Shown in pieces: positions 1 through 7,521 of a stretch of DNA of 64,000 nt. This DNA comes from Fodinicurvata fenggangensis DSM 21160 (GTDB lineage Bacteria; Pseudomonadota; Alphaproteobacteria; Kiloniellales; DSM-21159): the NCBI RefSeq assembly GCF_000686045.1, contig NZ_JMLV01000004.1, positions 1 to 64,000 of the forward strand, in the 5' to 3' direction. The notes below the pieces were generated by a model. It saw only the letters and a program-made list of their open reading frames with translations. It ran no database searches and was not told the DNA's origin. How positions within the stretch are numbered: the stretch's first letter is position 1; every line of letters begins with the position of its first letter. A program made the position numbers and the translations under genes.

Positions 1-1
1 C

Positions 2-160
2 CTGGCCAGGCGGCCGGTGGAGAAGGTCTTTGGGACGCTCAAACGCTCCTATCGCCTGAACCGCCTGCCGCACTTCTCGCTGGCGCGCAACACGGCCTGC
101 CTTACGCTGGCCTGCTTTGCCTACAACCTCAGACGCCTGGACAGGTTGCTTGCAGGCTGA
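2..160 (+). mobile_element. IS5-type transposase, C-terminal fragment (cut by window edge)
   Basis: The open frame runs from the window edge to a TGA at 158-160 and encodes the last 52 residues of a DDE transposase. It contains the motif PVEKVFGTLKRSYR, whose Glu fits the third acidic residue of the IS5/DDE_Tnp_1 catalytic triad, followed by the typical LARNTACLTLACFAYNLRR tail. The element right end must lie just downstream (161 to about 330), but no inverted repeat can be confirmed because the left end is outside the window. The fragment marks the upstream border of the glycan gene block. Family assignment is by recognition of the motif only. Confidence 0.8.
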
Positions 161-427
161 GTCTGTCCGGAATTTGTCCGAACCTGCCCGTAAAAACCCC
201 AAACAAGGGCAAATCACCCAAAAGCTCTCCATGAATCTGCCTGATCGAAGGTATTGAGCAGCGTTCATGCCTCAGCTCAGTGCCAAGCACCTACCGCGCA
301 AAGGTCTCCTGGATGAGGTCTATGCTATTTGACTCCCCACCTCTTTTCGTTGCAGCCGCGCCTGGCCTTGCCTAAGCTGCGCGACGTCAGGGGAAGGGTT
401 TGTTCGACAGGAGTTTGCCGGTTAGCC
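161..427. other. Intergenic region downstream of the transposase
   Basis: No convincing gene is visible in these 267 bases. The first part should include the right end of the insertion sequence. The rest must carry the promoter of the oxygenase-sulfotransferase-methyltransferase operon, but no clear -35/-10 pair was recognised. An in-frame upstream ATG at 329 would lengthen the next gene by 33 residues that do not resemble the family, so this stretch is left non-coding. Confidence 0.4.
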
Positions 428-1180
428 ATGCAGTTTCAGCTACAAAACCTTGCCCTGCGTCATGATCCCTTTCCCATCGGTGTGGCGCGCCCGCTGTTTC
501 CGGATGACGCCTATGCCCGGCTGCTGGAGGCCTATCCGAACAAGGAGCATTTCCACTACCTGGGCAAGGTCGGGCACAAGTATGTGCTGTCCGAGAAGTT
601 CAACGCCCGGGCCTATCGGGACTTCATCCACAACACGCCTGTCTGGCGCGATCTGCACGGCTGGATCAAGAGCGATGCCTTCATCTATGGCGTGATGGAC
701 AGCCTGCGCGAACAGAACATCGACCTGGGCTTCGATGCGCCGCTGTCGGCGGCCAAGCGCCTGCGCAAGTATGCCAAGAACGTGGCCAAGGGCCGCTATT
801 GGGAGCTGGCGCCCAAGCTGCGCGCGCGCTTCGAGTTCTCGATGTTGCCGGCCGATGGCGGCAGCGTCATTCCCCACACCGACGAGCCGGGCAAGATCGT
901 GACCATCGTGATCTCCATGGCCCGAGAAGGCGAATGGGACCCGGCCTGGGGCGGGGCGACGGAGGTGAACCGGCCCAAGGACGCCACGCGCCTGTTCAAC
1001 CGCATGAATTACAAGGCGGATTTCGAGGAGATGGAGCTGCTGGACAGCTTTGCCTATGAGCCGAACCAGGCGGTGGTCTTCGTGAAGACCTTCAATTCCT
1101 GGCACTCGGTCCGGCCCATGAACGGCCCGGCCGACGCGCTGCGCCGCACGCTGACCATCAACATCGAGGCGCGGGGATGA
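428..1180 (+). CDS. 2OG-Fe(II) oxygenase family protein (prolyl-4-hydroxylase-like)
   Basis: This 250-residue protein has the facial triad of an iron/2-oxoglutarate dioxygenase: H150-T-D152 (in PHTDEPGKIVTIVIS) and a distal H226 (in FNSWHSVRP), followed by an Arg-rich strand suited to 2-oxoglutarate binding. The start at 428 was chosen because homology-like sequence begins at MQFQLQN, and the upstream ATG at 329 adds a low-complexity Arg-rich leader. Its stop overlaps the sulfotransferase start (ATGA, 1177-1180), so the two are translationally coupled. The hydroxylation substrate is unknown. The context of sulfotransferase and methyltransferase suggests decoration of a sugar or a small peptide-like surface component. 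Confidence 0.75.
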   Translation: MQFQLQNLALRHDPFPIGVARPLFPDDAYARLLEAYPNKEHFHYLGKVGHKYVLSEKFNARAYRDFIHNTPVWRDLHGWIKSDAFIYGVMDSLREQNIDLGFDAPLSAAKRLRKYAKNVAKGRYWELAPKLRARFEFSMLPADGGSVIPHTDEPGKIVTIVISMAREGEWDPAWGGATEVNRPKDATRLFNRMNYKADFEEMELLDSFAYEPNQAVVFVKTFNSWHSVRPMNGPADALRRTLTINIEARG

Positions 1181-2052
1181 GTCTGATCCGCCATCTCCGG
1201 GACCATTGGCATCTGCAGCGGCGCGACCGCAAGCTTGCCGCAGCGCTGCGGCAGGCGGATATCCTGGTCTGCTTCCACGCCAAGAGCGGCAGCACCTGGT
1301 TGCGCGCCATGATCAGCCATGTCTATCACCGGCTCTATGGCACACCGGCTGACCTGCTGATCCATTACGGCAACCTTCAGCGCCATGCGCCAACCGTGCC
1401 CTTCGTCTATTTCGGCGACGGCCTGGAGGTGCGTCGCCACGGGTCGGGTCAGCTGCTGGCCCGTGCCCGGCCGAAACAGCGCGTGATCTTCCTGTTGCGC
1501 GACCCGCGCGACGTTTCCGTTTCCTTTTATCATCACCTGCGCGAGCGGGCGACGCCGCGCGAACTGCTGCGCAAGCAGGTGCCAGAACGGGTGCGCCAGC
1601 TGTCGCTCTACGACTTCCTGCTGGATCCGGAGTTCGGCCTCCAGCGGGTGATCCACCGCTACAATCTCTGGGCCGCAGAGGCCGGACAGTTCGAGCAGGC
1701 CAGCTTCATCACCTACGAGGCGCTATGGGAGGCTCCTGTGGAGGAACTGGGCCGAACCATGGCCGTGCTCGGTGAGGAGCCTCCACCCGAGATTCTGCAG
1801 GTCGCCGTGGACTTCGCCTCCTTCCCCTCGCTCAAGGAGAAAGAGCGCAGCGGCTTCTTCCAGGGCGAGCGCCTGAAACCCACCCAGATCGGCGAGACAC
1901 AGGCCTTCAAGGTGCGCGAGGGCGGCACGCAGGGCTATCGCCGACACTTCACATCGGCGCAACTGGCAACGATCGATGAAATGGTCGCCCGGCAGCTGGA
2001 CCCCCGGCTTGGCTATGGCGAGGCAAGAACGGCGGCGGGGGCACGGGCATGA
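1177..2052 (+). CDS. Sulfotransferase (PAPS-dependent)
   Basis: The 291-residue product resembles the sulfotransferase 1 family. The 5'-phosphosulfate loop is CFHAKSGSTWLR at residues 32-43, and the 3'-phosphate site is RDPRDVSVSFY at 108-118. Such enzymes move sulfate from PAPS to a hydroxyl group. The gene overlaps both neighbours by four bases (ATGA at 1177 and 2049), so it is the middle of a tight operon. No signal peptide is seen, so action on a cytoplasmic glycan or lipid-linked precursor is inferred. The acceptor cannot be named from sequence. Confidence 0.85.
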   Translation: MSLIRHLRDHWHLQRRDRKLAAALRQADILVCFHAKSGSTWLRAMISHVYHRLYGTPADLLIHYGNLQRHAPTVPFVYFGDGLEVRRHGSGQLLARARPKQRVIFLLRDPRDVSVSFYHHLRERATPRELLRKQVPERVRQLSLYDFLLDPEFGLQRVIHRYNLWAAEAGQFEQASFITYEALWEAPVEELGRTMAVLGEEPPPEILQVAVDFASFPSLKEKERSGFFQGERLKPTQIGETQAFKVREGGTQGYRRHFTSAQLATIDEMVARQLDPRLGYGEARTAAGARA

Positions 2053-3005
2053 AGACCCCTGCCGTTCCCTTTTCGCACCTGGCGCAGCTGGATCTGGGAC
2101 TTACCTCACAGGATCTGCGTGAGCTTTTCCTGCCGTTCGCCCGGCCGGTGCCTTGCGATGCTTCGGAATGGAAGCGCGACCTGTTCCGCCGCAAACGCCG
2201 CATTCTCAAGCGTCTGCTGCGGCAGCACCTGACGGGCGGCCGCAGCCAGGGGCGCACCTCCGATGCGGTGCTTGAGGAATACAGCAAGGCCTGGAGTGGC
2301 CTGGATTACGCCGTCTATGACCCTGAGGGCGGAGGCACAAAACCCATTCCGTGGCACCTGGGCAAGGAGTGTTTCCTGGCCAGCGACGTGGGGGCCACGC
2401 GCGTGCGGCAGCAGTTGCTGGTCCGGGTGATCGAGCGACTGCGCCCACGGCGCGTGCTGGAGGTAGGCTGCGGCAACGGCATCAACCTGTTGTTGGCGGC
2501 CGGGCGCTTTCCCGAGGTCTCATTTACCGGCCTGGAGTTGACCGAGGTCGGCGTGGCTGCCGCGCAGGGCTTCCAGCAGCAGCACGATGAATTGCCTTCT
2601 GCGCTGCAGGCCTTCGCGCCGGAGCCCCTGGAGGACAAACAGGCTTTTCGACGCATTGAGTTCGTCCAGGGGAACGCGGCTGCCATGCCGTTCGAAACAG
2701 GGCAATTCGACCTGGTCTATTCCATGCTGGCCCTGGAGCAGATGGAGGCCATCCGCCTGCAGGCCCTGGGCGAGATTGCGCGCGTTGCCAACGGCGCCTA
2801 TTTCGGCGTGGAGCCGTTCCGCGAAGCCAATGCCAGTGGCTGGCGGCGCCTCTATGTCCGGCAGCGCGGTTATTTCCGGGGCAGCTTCGCCGACCTGGCG
2901 GCATCGGGGCTGAAATCTCGATGGGCAACCACGGAGTTCCCCCAAGAGGTTTTCCTGGGCGCCTGCGCGGTGTTGGCCGACGCGGCGCCGCCTCGTGCCG
3001 CTTGA
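2049..3005 (+). CDS. Class I SAM-dependent methyltransferase
   Basis: The 318-residue protein has a class I methyltransferase core after a roughly 130-residue N-terminal extension. Motif I is VLEVGCGNGIN at 136-146, followed by an acidic strand end (FTGLELTE) and a later FDLVYSMLALEQM motif IV-like strand. The extension is charged and has no recognised domain. The start overlaps the sulfotransferase stop by ATGA. It probably methylates the same product that the upstream oxygenase and sulfotransferase modify. The acceptor is unknown. Confidence 0.8.
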   Translation: MKTPAVPFSHLAQLDLGLTSQDLRELFLPFARPVPCDASEWKRDLFRRKRRILKRLLRQHLTGGRSQGRTSDAVLEEYSKAWSGLDYAVYDPEGGGTKPIPWHLGKECFLASDVGATRVRQQLLVRVIERLRPRRVLEVGCGNGINLLLAAGRFPEVSFTGLELTEVGVAAAQGFQQQHDELPSALQAFAPEPLEDKQAFRRIEFVQGNAAAMPFETGQFDLVYSMLALEQMEAIRLQALGEIARVANGAYFGVEPFREANASGWRRLYVRQRGYFRGSFADLAASGLKSRWATTEFPQEVFLGACAVLADAAPPRAA

Positions 3006-3070
3006 CCCCCTTGGTCGAGCGGTGCTTAAAGAACGGAACCAACAGGCATGACACCTGCAGGAGACAAGGG

Positions 3071-3919
3071 ATGGCACAGTCTGTTCTCAAGAATCTGGAC
3101 TCGGCAGATATTCGCCAGGAACCCTTTCCCTACCTGATCGCGGAAAATGCCCTGGATCCGGACTATTACGCCGAGCTCGAGGCGGCCTATCCGGCGCTGG
3201 AGCGCGTGGCCGGCCCCGGGCCGCTGGCCAACAACAAGCTCTATTCCCGCTCGGCGCCCGACGTGCTGGACGACGGGGAGATGCCCGATATCTGGCGTGA
3301 CTTCTTCGCTTATCATTCTTCGCAGGCCTTCCTGGAGGAATGCCTGGCGTTCTGGGCCGAGCCCATCGCCCGCGAATATCCGGACATCGCTCAGAGATTC
3401 GGCAAGCCGCTGTCGCAGCTGACCGGCGGCGTACGCCAGGGCGGGCGCGAGAAGACGCCCGAGAACCTGCAAGCCGATGTCATGATGGACTGTCAGTTCT
3501 GCATGAACAGCCCGGTCACCGAGGTCTCTTCCGTACGCGTGCCGCATGTGGACAATCCCGCCAAGCTGTTTGCCGGGATCCTCTATTTTCGCCGTGTCGA
3601 CGACGAGTCGGAGGGCGGGAACCTGAATCTCTATCGCCTGACCGATGATCGCTATTACCATGATCGCAAGCTGAACGTTCCGGAAGAGTTCATCGAGGCG
3701 GTCGACCAGGTGCCCTATCGCGCCAACACGATCATCCTCTGGCTGAACACCCCGCGCAGCCTGCACGGCGTGACCCCGCGCTCGGTCACCGAGGTGCCGC
3801 GCCGCTTCGTCAACTTCATTGGCGAGAGCTATGTCACAAGGCCGGCGGGTTTCTTTCCGGTCAAGCGCAGCCTGAGCGGCCGTATCGGCGATGCGGCGCG
3901 GCGCCTGGTGAAGGTATGA
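3071..3919 (+). CDS. Second 2OG-Fe(II) oxygenase family protein
   Basis: This 282-residue protein has an iron-binding H159-V-D161 (PHVDNPAKLFAGILYF) and a distal H232 (RSLHGVTPR), with a basic patch (VPRRFVN) after it. That is the arrangement of 2OG-Fe(II) dioxygenases. The start at 3071 follows an AGGAGA ribosome site. A longer frame from 2921 would overlap the upstream methyltransferase by 85 bases and has no family-like sequence. It is distantly related in layout to the oxygenase at 428 but not a close copy. It is probably part of the same modification operon, 65 bases downstream. Confidence 0.75.
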   Translation: MAQSVLKNLDSADIRQEPFPYLIAENALDPDYYAELEAAYPALERVAGPGPLANNKLYSRSAPDVLDDGEMPDIWRDFFAYHSSQAFLEECLAFWAEPIAREYPDIAQRFGKPLSQLTGGVRQGGREKTPENLQADVMMDCQFCMNSPVTEVSSVRVPHVDNPAKLFAGILYFRRVDDESEGGNLNLYRLTDDRYYHDRKLNVPEEFIEAVDQVPYRANTIILWLNTPRSLHGVTPRSVTEVPRRFVNFIGESYVTRPAGFFPVKRSLSGRIGDAARRLVKV

Positions 3920-3951
3920 CGGGGCAATCTTGTACTTGAGAGAGGTAGACT

Positions 3952-3980
3952 GTGGCAAGAAGGCAAGAGTGCCTTACCAC
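3952..3980 (+). terminator. Hairpin after the first operon
   Basis: An inverted repeat GTGG...AAGGCA, loop AGAG, TGCCTT-A-CCAC lies 32 bases after the oxygenase stop. It has no clear T-run after it, so it may stabilise the 3' end rather than terminate on its own. The surrounding 3920-4111 gap contains no gene. Confidence 0.4.
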
Positions 3981-4111
3981 TTATGGCAAGGTGTTCGAAA
4001 CGCAAAGACAAGAGCGTGAAAACACTTTAAAATTCAAGAAGTTTCAACTGCAATGCACTGGGGGTCGGCATTGCATAGAAGGGGCAGGGCGATAGGCCCT
4101 GTGGGCAGGCC

Positions 4112-5287
4112 ATGTATATGCCCCGAGAGACGAGCGAGCCGGTCGTCTGGCTGGTGCTGGGCGACAAGCTGGGCGACAACGCGCAGGTCGAGGCGCTGGC
4201 CGAAGCCTTGGGCTGGCCCGTGGTCCGTCGGCACCTGAATTTCCGCACGCCCTATGTCCATGGAAAGCCGGAGTTCCGTCCCGATCTCTATCACATCGAT
4301 CCCGAGACCTCGGACCGGCTCGAGCCGCCCTGGCCCGACCTGATCCTGACCATCGGGCGCCGGCCTTCCATGGCCGCGCTGTGGGTGAAGCAGCAGTCGG
4401 GCGGCCGCACCAAGGTGGCCCTGATCGGACGGCCCAAGAAGCATTTCGACGCCTTCGACCTGGTGGTCGGCACGCCGCAGTATCACCTGCCCCAGCGGGC
4501 CAACGTCATCAATCTGGACCTGCCGCTGATGCGCGTGGATCTGAACCGCCTGGCCGAACAGCGGGCGCAGTGGCAGGACGCATTGGAAACCTTGCCGCGA
4601 CCGTTGACCGCCGTGTTGATCGGCGGGCCCACAAAGCCCTTCGCCCTGGACACCGAGGCCATGGCCCGCCTGGTTGCCCGGATCGAGGCCTTGCAGCAGG
4701 ACGAGGGCGGCACGCTCTATTTCACCACCAGCCGCCGCACTCCGCCCGAGGTGGCCGATGCGCTGTTGGCCGCATTGCCGCCCGGCGCGCGCTTCTTCCG
4801 CTGGGAACCGGACGCGCCCGGCAATCCCACCACCAGCAACAACCCCTATCTGGGCCTGCTGGCCCATGCGGACCGCTTCGTGGTGACGGGCGACAGCATT
4901 TCCATGATGGTGGAGGTGGCCAGCCTGGGCCGGCCGCTGGCGATCTTCCCCCTGCCGCTGCGCCGCCAGCGCCTGTCGCGCCTGCGCTACGGCCTGCGCC
5001 GGCTGTTCCAGGCTGCGCCCCGCGACCTGCCCAAGCTGCACGCCAGCTTGTACCGCCAGGACCTGGCCGTGCCCCTGGGGCGTTCGTTCCGGCAGCCGGC
5101 GCGCATACCCCAGAACGAGCGGGACCGCGTGGTGCGGCACCTGGAGGCCCTGATGGAAACGCAGGGCATCACGCCGGAAACACAGGGCGAGGACGCGATT
5201 CGCCGCCAACGCCGTCGCGGCTATGTCCGGGCAGGCCTGGGTCTGGTGATCTATGCCGCACTGGCGGTTTTTGCGGCGGTTTATTGA
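4112..5287 (+). CDS. ELM1/DUF1022 family protein (GT-B-like)
   Basis: The 391-residue protein matches the family named after the plant mitochondrial fission factor ELM1, common in alphaproteobacteria. Recognisable pieces are the N-terminal VWLVLGDKLGDNAQV, the PDLILTIGRRPSM segment, the GGPTKPF strand and the TGDSISMMVEVASLGRP segment near residue 265, which looks like the nucleotide-sugar binding half of a GT-B fold. A hydrophobic C-terminal stretch (GLGLVIYAALAVFAAVY) could anchor it in the membrane. Its biochemical role in bacteria is not established. Position between glycan-modifying genes suggests a link to envelope sugars, which is inference. Confidence 0.75.
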   Translation: MYMPRETSEPVVWLVLGDKLGDNAQVEALAEALGWPVVRRHLNFRTPYVHGKPEFRPDLYHIDPETSDRLEPPWPDLILTIGRRPSMAALWVKQQSGGRTKVALIGRPKKHFDAFDLVVGTPQYHLPQRANVINLDLPLMRVDLNRLAEQRAQWQDALETLPRPLTAVLIGGPTKPFALDTEAMARLVARIEALQQDEGGTLYFTTSRRTPPEVADALLAALPPGARFFRWEPDAPGNPTTSNNPYLGLLAHADRFVVTGDSISMMVEVASLGRPLAIFPLPLRRQRLSRLRYGLRRLFQAAPRDLPKLHASLYRQDLAVPLGRSFRQPARIPQNERDRVVRHLEALMETQGITPETQGEDAIRRQRRRGYVRAGLGLVIYAALAVFAAVY

Positions 5288-5478
5288 GGACCTTCCTCAT
5301 CCTGGCTTACCGTGCCTCAGACCGCGGTTCGACGCACCACAGCTTCGCCAACAGAATGCGAAAGGCTTGATTGTGATGGCATACCCTCTATGAGAGGATA
5401 TCCACCCGACGTGCACAGTTCTGACCATCAGCCGCTTAAGCGCCAATCAAGCCTCTTCCACTTACCAGTGAAACGCCC

Positions 5479-6237
5479 ATGACCGATACGACTCCTGCCT
5501 CTCTCGAAGACATCGCCGCCCGAATCCCCTCTATGGGCGGACATGCCATAGGCGACCGGCTCAGGCGTGCGGCAGCCGAGGTCGAGGAGGGGCACAGTAT
5601 CGTCGAGGTCGGAAGCTGGCTCGGTTCGGGGACCGCCTATCTCGCCTTGGGCGTGCGCGATTCCGGCAGGGATATTCCCTTGCACAGCTTCGACGAATGG
5701 CGTTGCCGCGCGACGCACTTGGACAAGGCCAGGGCCTGGGGCGTGGAGTTCAGGGAGAACCAGGATACCCTGCCCTGGGTGAGAGAAGCGCTGGCGCCCT
5801 TTGGTGTACCCATCCAGTTTCACCAGGGCGATATCGAGAAGGTGCGCTGGACCGAGGGGGACATCGGCCTGTTCGTCCTCGACGCCGCCAAGGAGGGCGA
5901 ACCCTTTCTCTATACCATGCAGACCTTCGGGCCGCACATGGTGCCCGGCAAGACGGTCCTCTACATGATGGACTTCCACTACTACCAAAGTAAGCCGGAC
6001 GGCAAGTTCACGGACCAGCGGGACTTCTTCGCAGAGAATACGGACTATTTCGAGCCCATCGAGTATCAGGTCGACAATACGAGCTGTGCCGTCTTCCGCT
6101 ATGTGAAGCCGATGGATTACAATGCGGCGGCTGCAGCTTTCAGGGCCCAGGGGCGCACCTCCTTCGAACGCGTTGCCCGGCAGCGGGCACGGCAAGAGAG
6201 CCTCATGAAGAAGATCAAGCACCTGTTCCGGCGTTAG
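5479..6237 (+). CDS. Class I SAM-dependent methyltransferase-like protein
   Basis: This 252-residue product has an SAM-binding motif I (SIVEVGSWLGSGTAYLAL, about residues 38-55), followed by a strand ending HSFDEW and an aspartate-containing strand (IGLFVLDAAKEG) typical of the Methyltransf_24 or macrocin-methyltransferase-like group, which often acts on sugars. It starts 191 bases after the ELM1-like gene, with its own likely promoter. The next gene begins 32 bases later. The acceptor is unknown. A glycan role rests on context. Confidence 0.65.
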   Translation: MTDTTPASLEDIAARIPSMGGHAIGDRLRRAAAEVEEGHSIVEVGSWLGSGTAYLALGVRDSGRDIPLHSFDEWRCRATHLDKARAWGVEFRENQDTLPWVREALAPFGVPIQFHQGDIEKVRWTEGDIGLFVLDAAKEGEPFLYTMQTFGPHMVPGKTVLYMMDFHYYQSKPDGKFTDQRDFFAENTDYFEPIEYQVDNTSCAVFRYVKPMDYNAAAAAFRAQGRTSFERVARQRARQESLMKKIKHLFRR

Positions 6238-6269
6238 CCCTTTCAAACACTGGCAAGGGTATTGCGTTC

Positions 6270-7478
6270 ATGGACAGCTCGCTTCTCGCGGTTCTGCGCT
6301 ATCTCGGGCGAAATCAGCGTCCTCGTTACGAGCGGCCTCCCCTGCAAGGGGTAGCGTTGCTGTGGGAGGTGGCCAAGGACCTGGTTGCTGTTGCCTGTAC
6401 GCCCATGCCGTTCATCAAAGGCTATGAAACAGGCGCCATCCTGCTGACCAGCAACTCGCACAAGACCCGTGAAGTCCGAACCTTCATCACGGGGATCCTC
6501 GAGTCAGCGCGCTTTGACACGATTTCCTATGGCAAGCGCATTCCCCTTTTTTCCTTCCTTCTTGGGCATCGTTTCCTCAAGCGGCGCCTGGGGAAAGTCC
6601 TGCGGCGCTACAGTTGGATCCGCAGGCGCTACTCTGCGCGGATCGGCCGGGATTTCCTGAAATTCTTCCTGTACGAGGCCGTCGCGGAGCGCCGCTTTGC
6701 GGAGCGTCCGCCTGCGGCCTTGGCCATCGTGTCCGATCTGGGCGCTCGGCGCATCGCCTTTGCCCGGGCCGCCCGGAAATTCGGGGCGCTGGTGATCTAT
6801 TACCAGTACTGGCAACATCACAGCTTTCGTCCCCCTTTCCGGGTGGATTATGCTATCTGCATCAACAACCTCCTGGCGGACAGACTGAAGGCCAGTTATG
6901 GCTCCATAGTCATGAACCGTCGTGTCTATGGCGGGAAGGCCGAAGACCTCAGCTTCAGGACAGTGCCGGATAGCCCTGTCATCGGAATCACCACCAATGT
7001 CTATCCCGATAGCGAGGAGCTCAATCGCTTGCTGGCCGGCGTACAGAGGACGTTGCGCCCCGCGCGGGTGCTCTACAAGCCGCATCCCAGGACTACGGAC
7101 AGCGATATCCAGGACATCGACTGCGAGATCTTCGACAGGACGGCCGGCATAGAAGAGTTCGCGCGTGCGATCGACCTTTGCATCAGCGGCAATACGACCG
7201 CGATCCTGAAGGTCCTGCTGGAAGGAACGCCCTGCCTGTATCTGTACGGGTTGGATGCCTACAGGTACGACCGTTATGGTTATGTCGGGGAACATGCCGT
7301 TATCGGTGGCGAGAGCCTGGAGCAGTTCAAGCTGGAGGACATCAACGCCTTCTACAGCGCGCCCGACAGCCTGGAACGGGTGCGGGCCTATATGGAACGC
7401 AACATGATCATCGACAAAACCAAGGATGAGACGCCGCGTTTTATCGATGACATGCAAAGGCGCTTGGGCGAGCGTTGA
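6270..7478 (+). CDS. Putative surface-polysaccharide biosynthesis protein (GT-B-like)
   Basis: The 402-residue protein has features of CDP-glycerol glycerophosphotransferase-like or polysialyltransferase-like GT-B proteins: a basic N-terminal half, a strand-loop RVLYKPHPRTTDSD near residue 270, and a late SGNTTAILKVLLEGTPCLYL segment near 310, where such enzymes bind the nucleotide sugar. No membrane segment is evident. It has the same KPHPR/RPHPS layout as the AT-rich gene at 18382. It sits between a methyltransferase and the aldolase, so transfer of a sugar or ulosonic acid is plausible. The specific donor is unknown. Confidence 0.55.
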   Translation: MDSSLLAVLRYLGRNQRPRYERPPLQGVALLWEVAKDLVAVACTPMPFIKGYETGAILLTSNSHKTREVRTFITGILESARFDTISYGKRIPLFSFLLGHRFLKRRLGKVLRRYSWIRRRYSARIGRDFLKFFLYEAVAERRFAERPPAALAIVSDLGARRIAFARAARKFGALVIYYQYWQHHSFRPPFRVDYAICINNLLADRLKASYGSIVMNRRVYGGKAEDLSFRTVPDSPVIGITTNVYPDSEELNRLLAGVQRTLRPARVLYKPHPRTTDSDIQDIDCEIFDRTAGIEEFARAIDLCISGNTTAILKVLLEGTPCLYLYGLDAYRYDRYGYVGEHAVIGGESLEQFKLEDINAFYSAPDSLERVRAYMERNMIIDKTKDETPRFIDDMQRRLGER

Positions 7479-7521
7479 AGTCCGTCGCGGCTTTGGTTAG
7501 ACCTTTTCCCGTGTTCTGGGG

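Noticed and set aside
5288-5478. tRNA-like GGTTCGA motif near 5325
   Set aside because: The flanking bases do not form a T arm or acceptor stem, so no tRNA was called here or elsewhere in the window.
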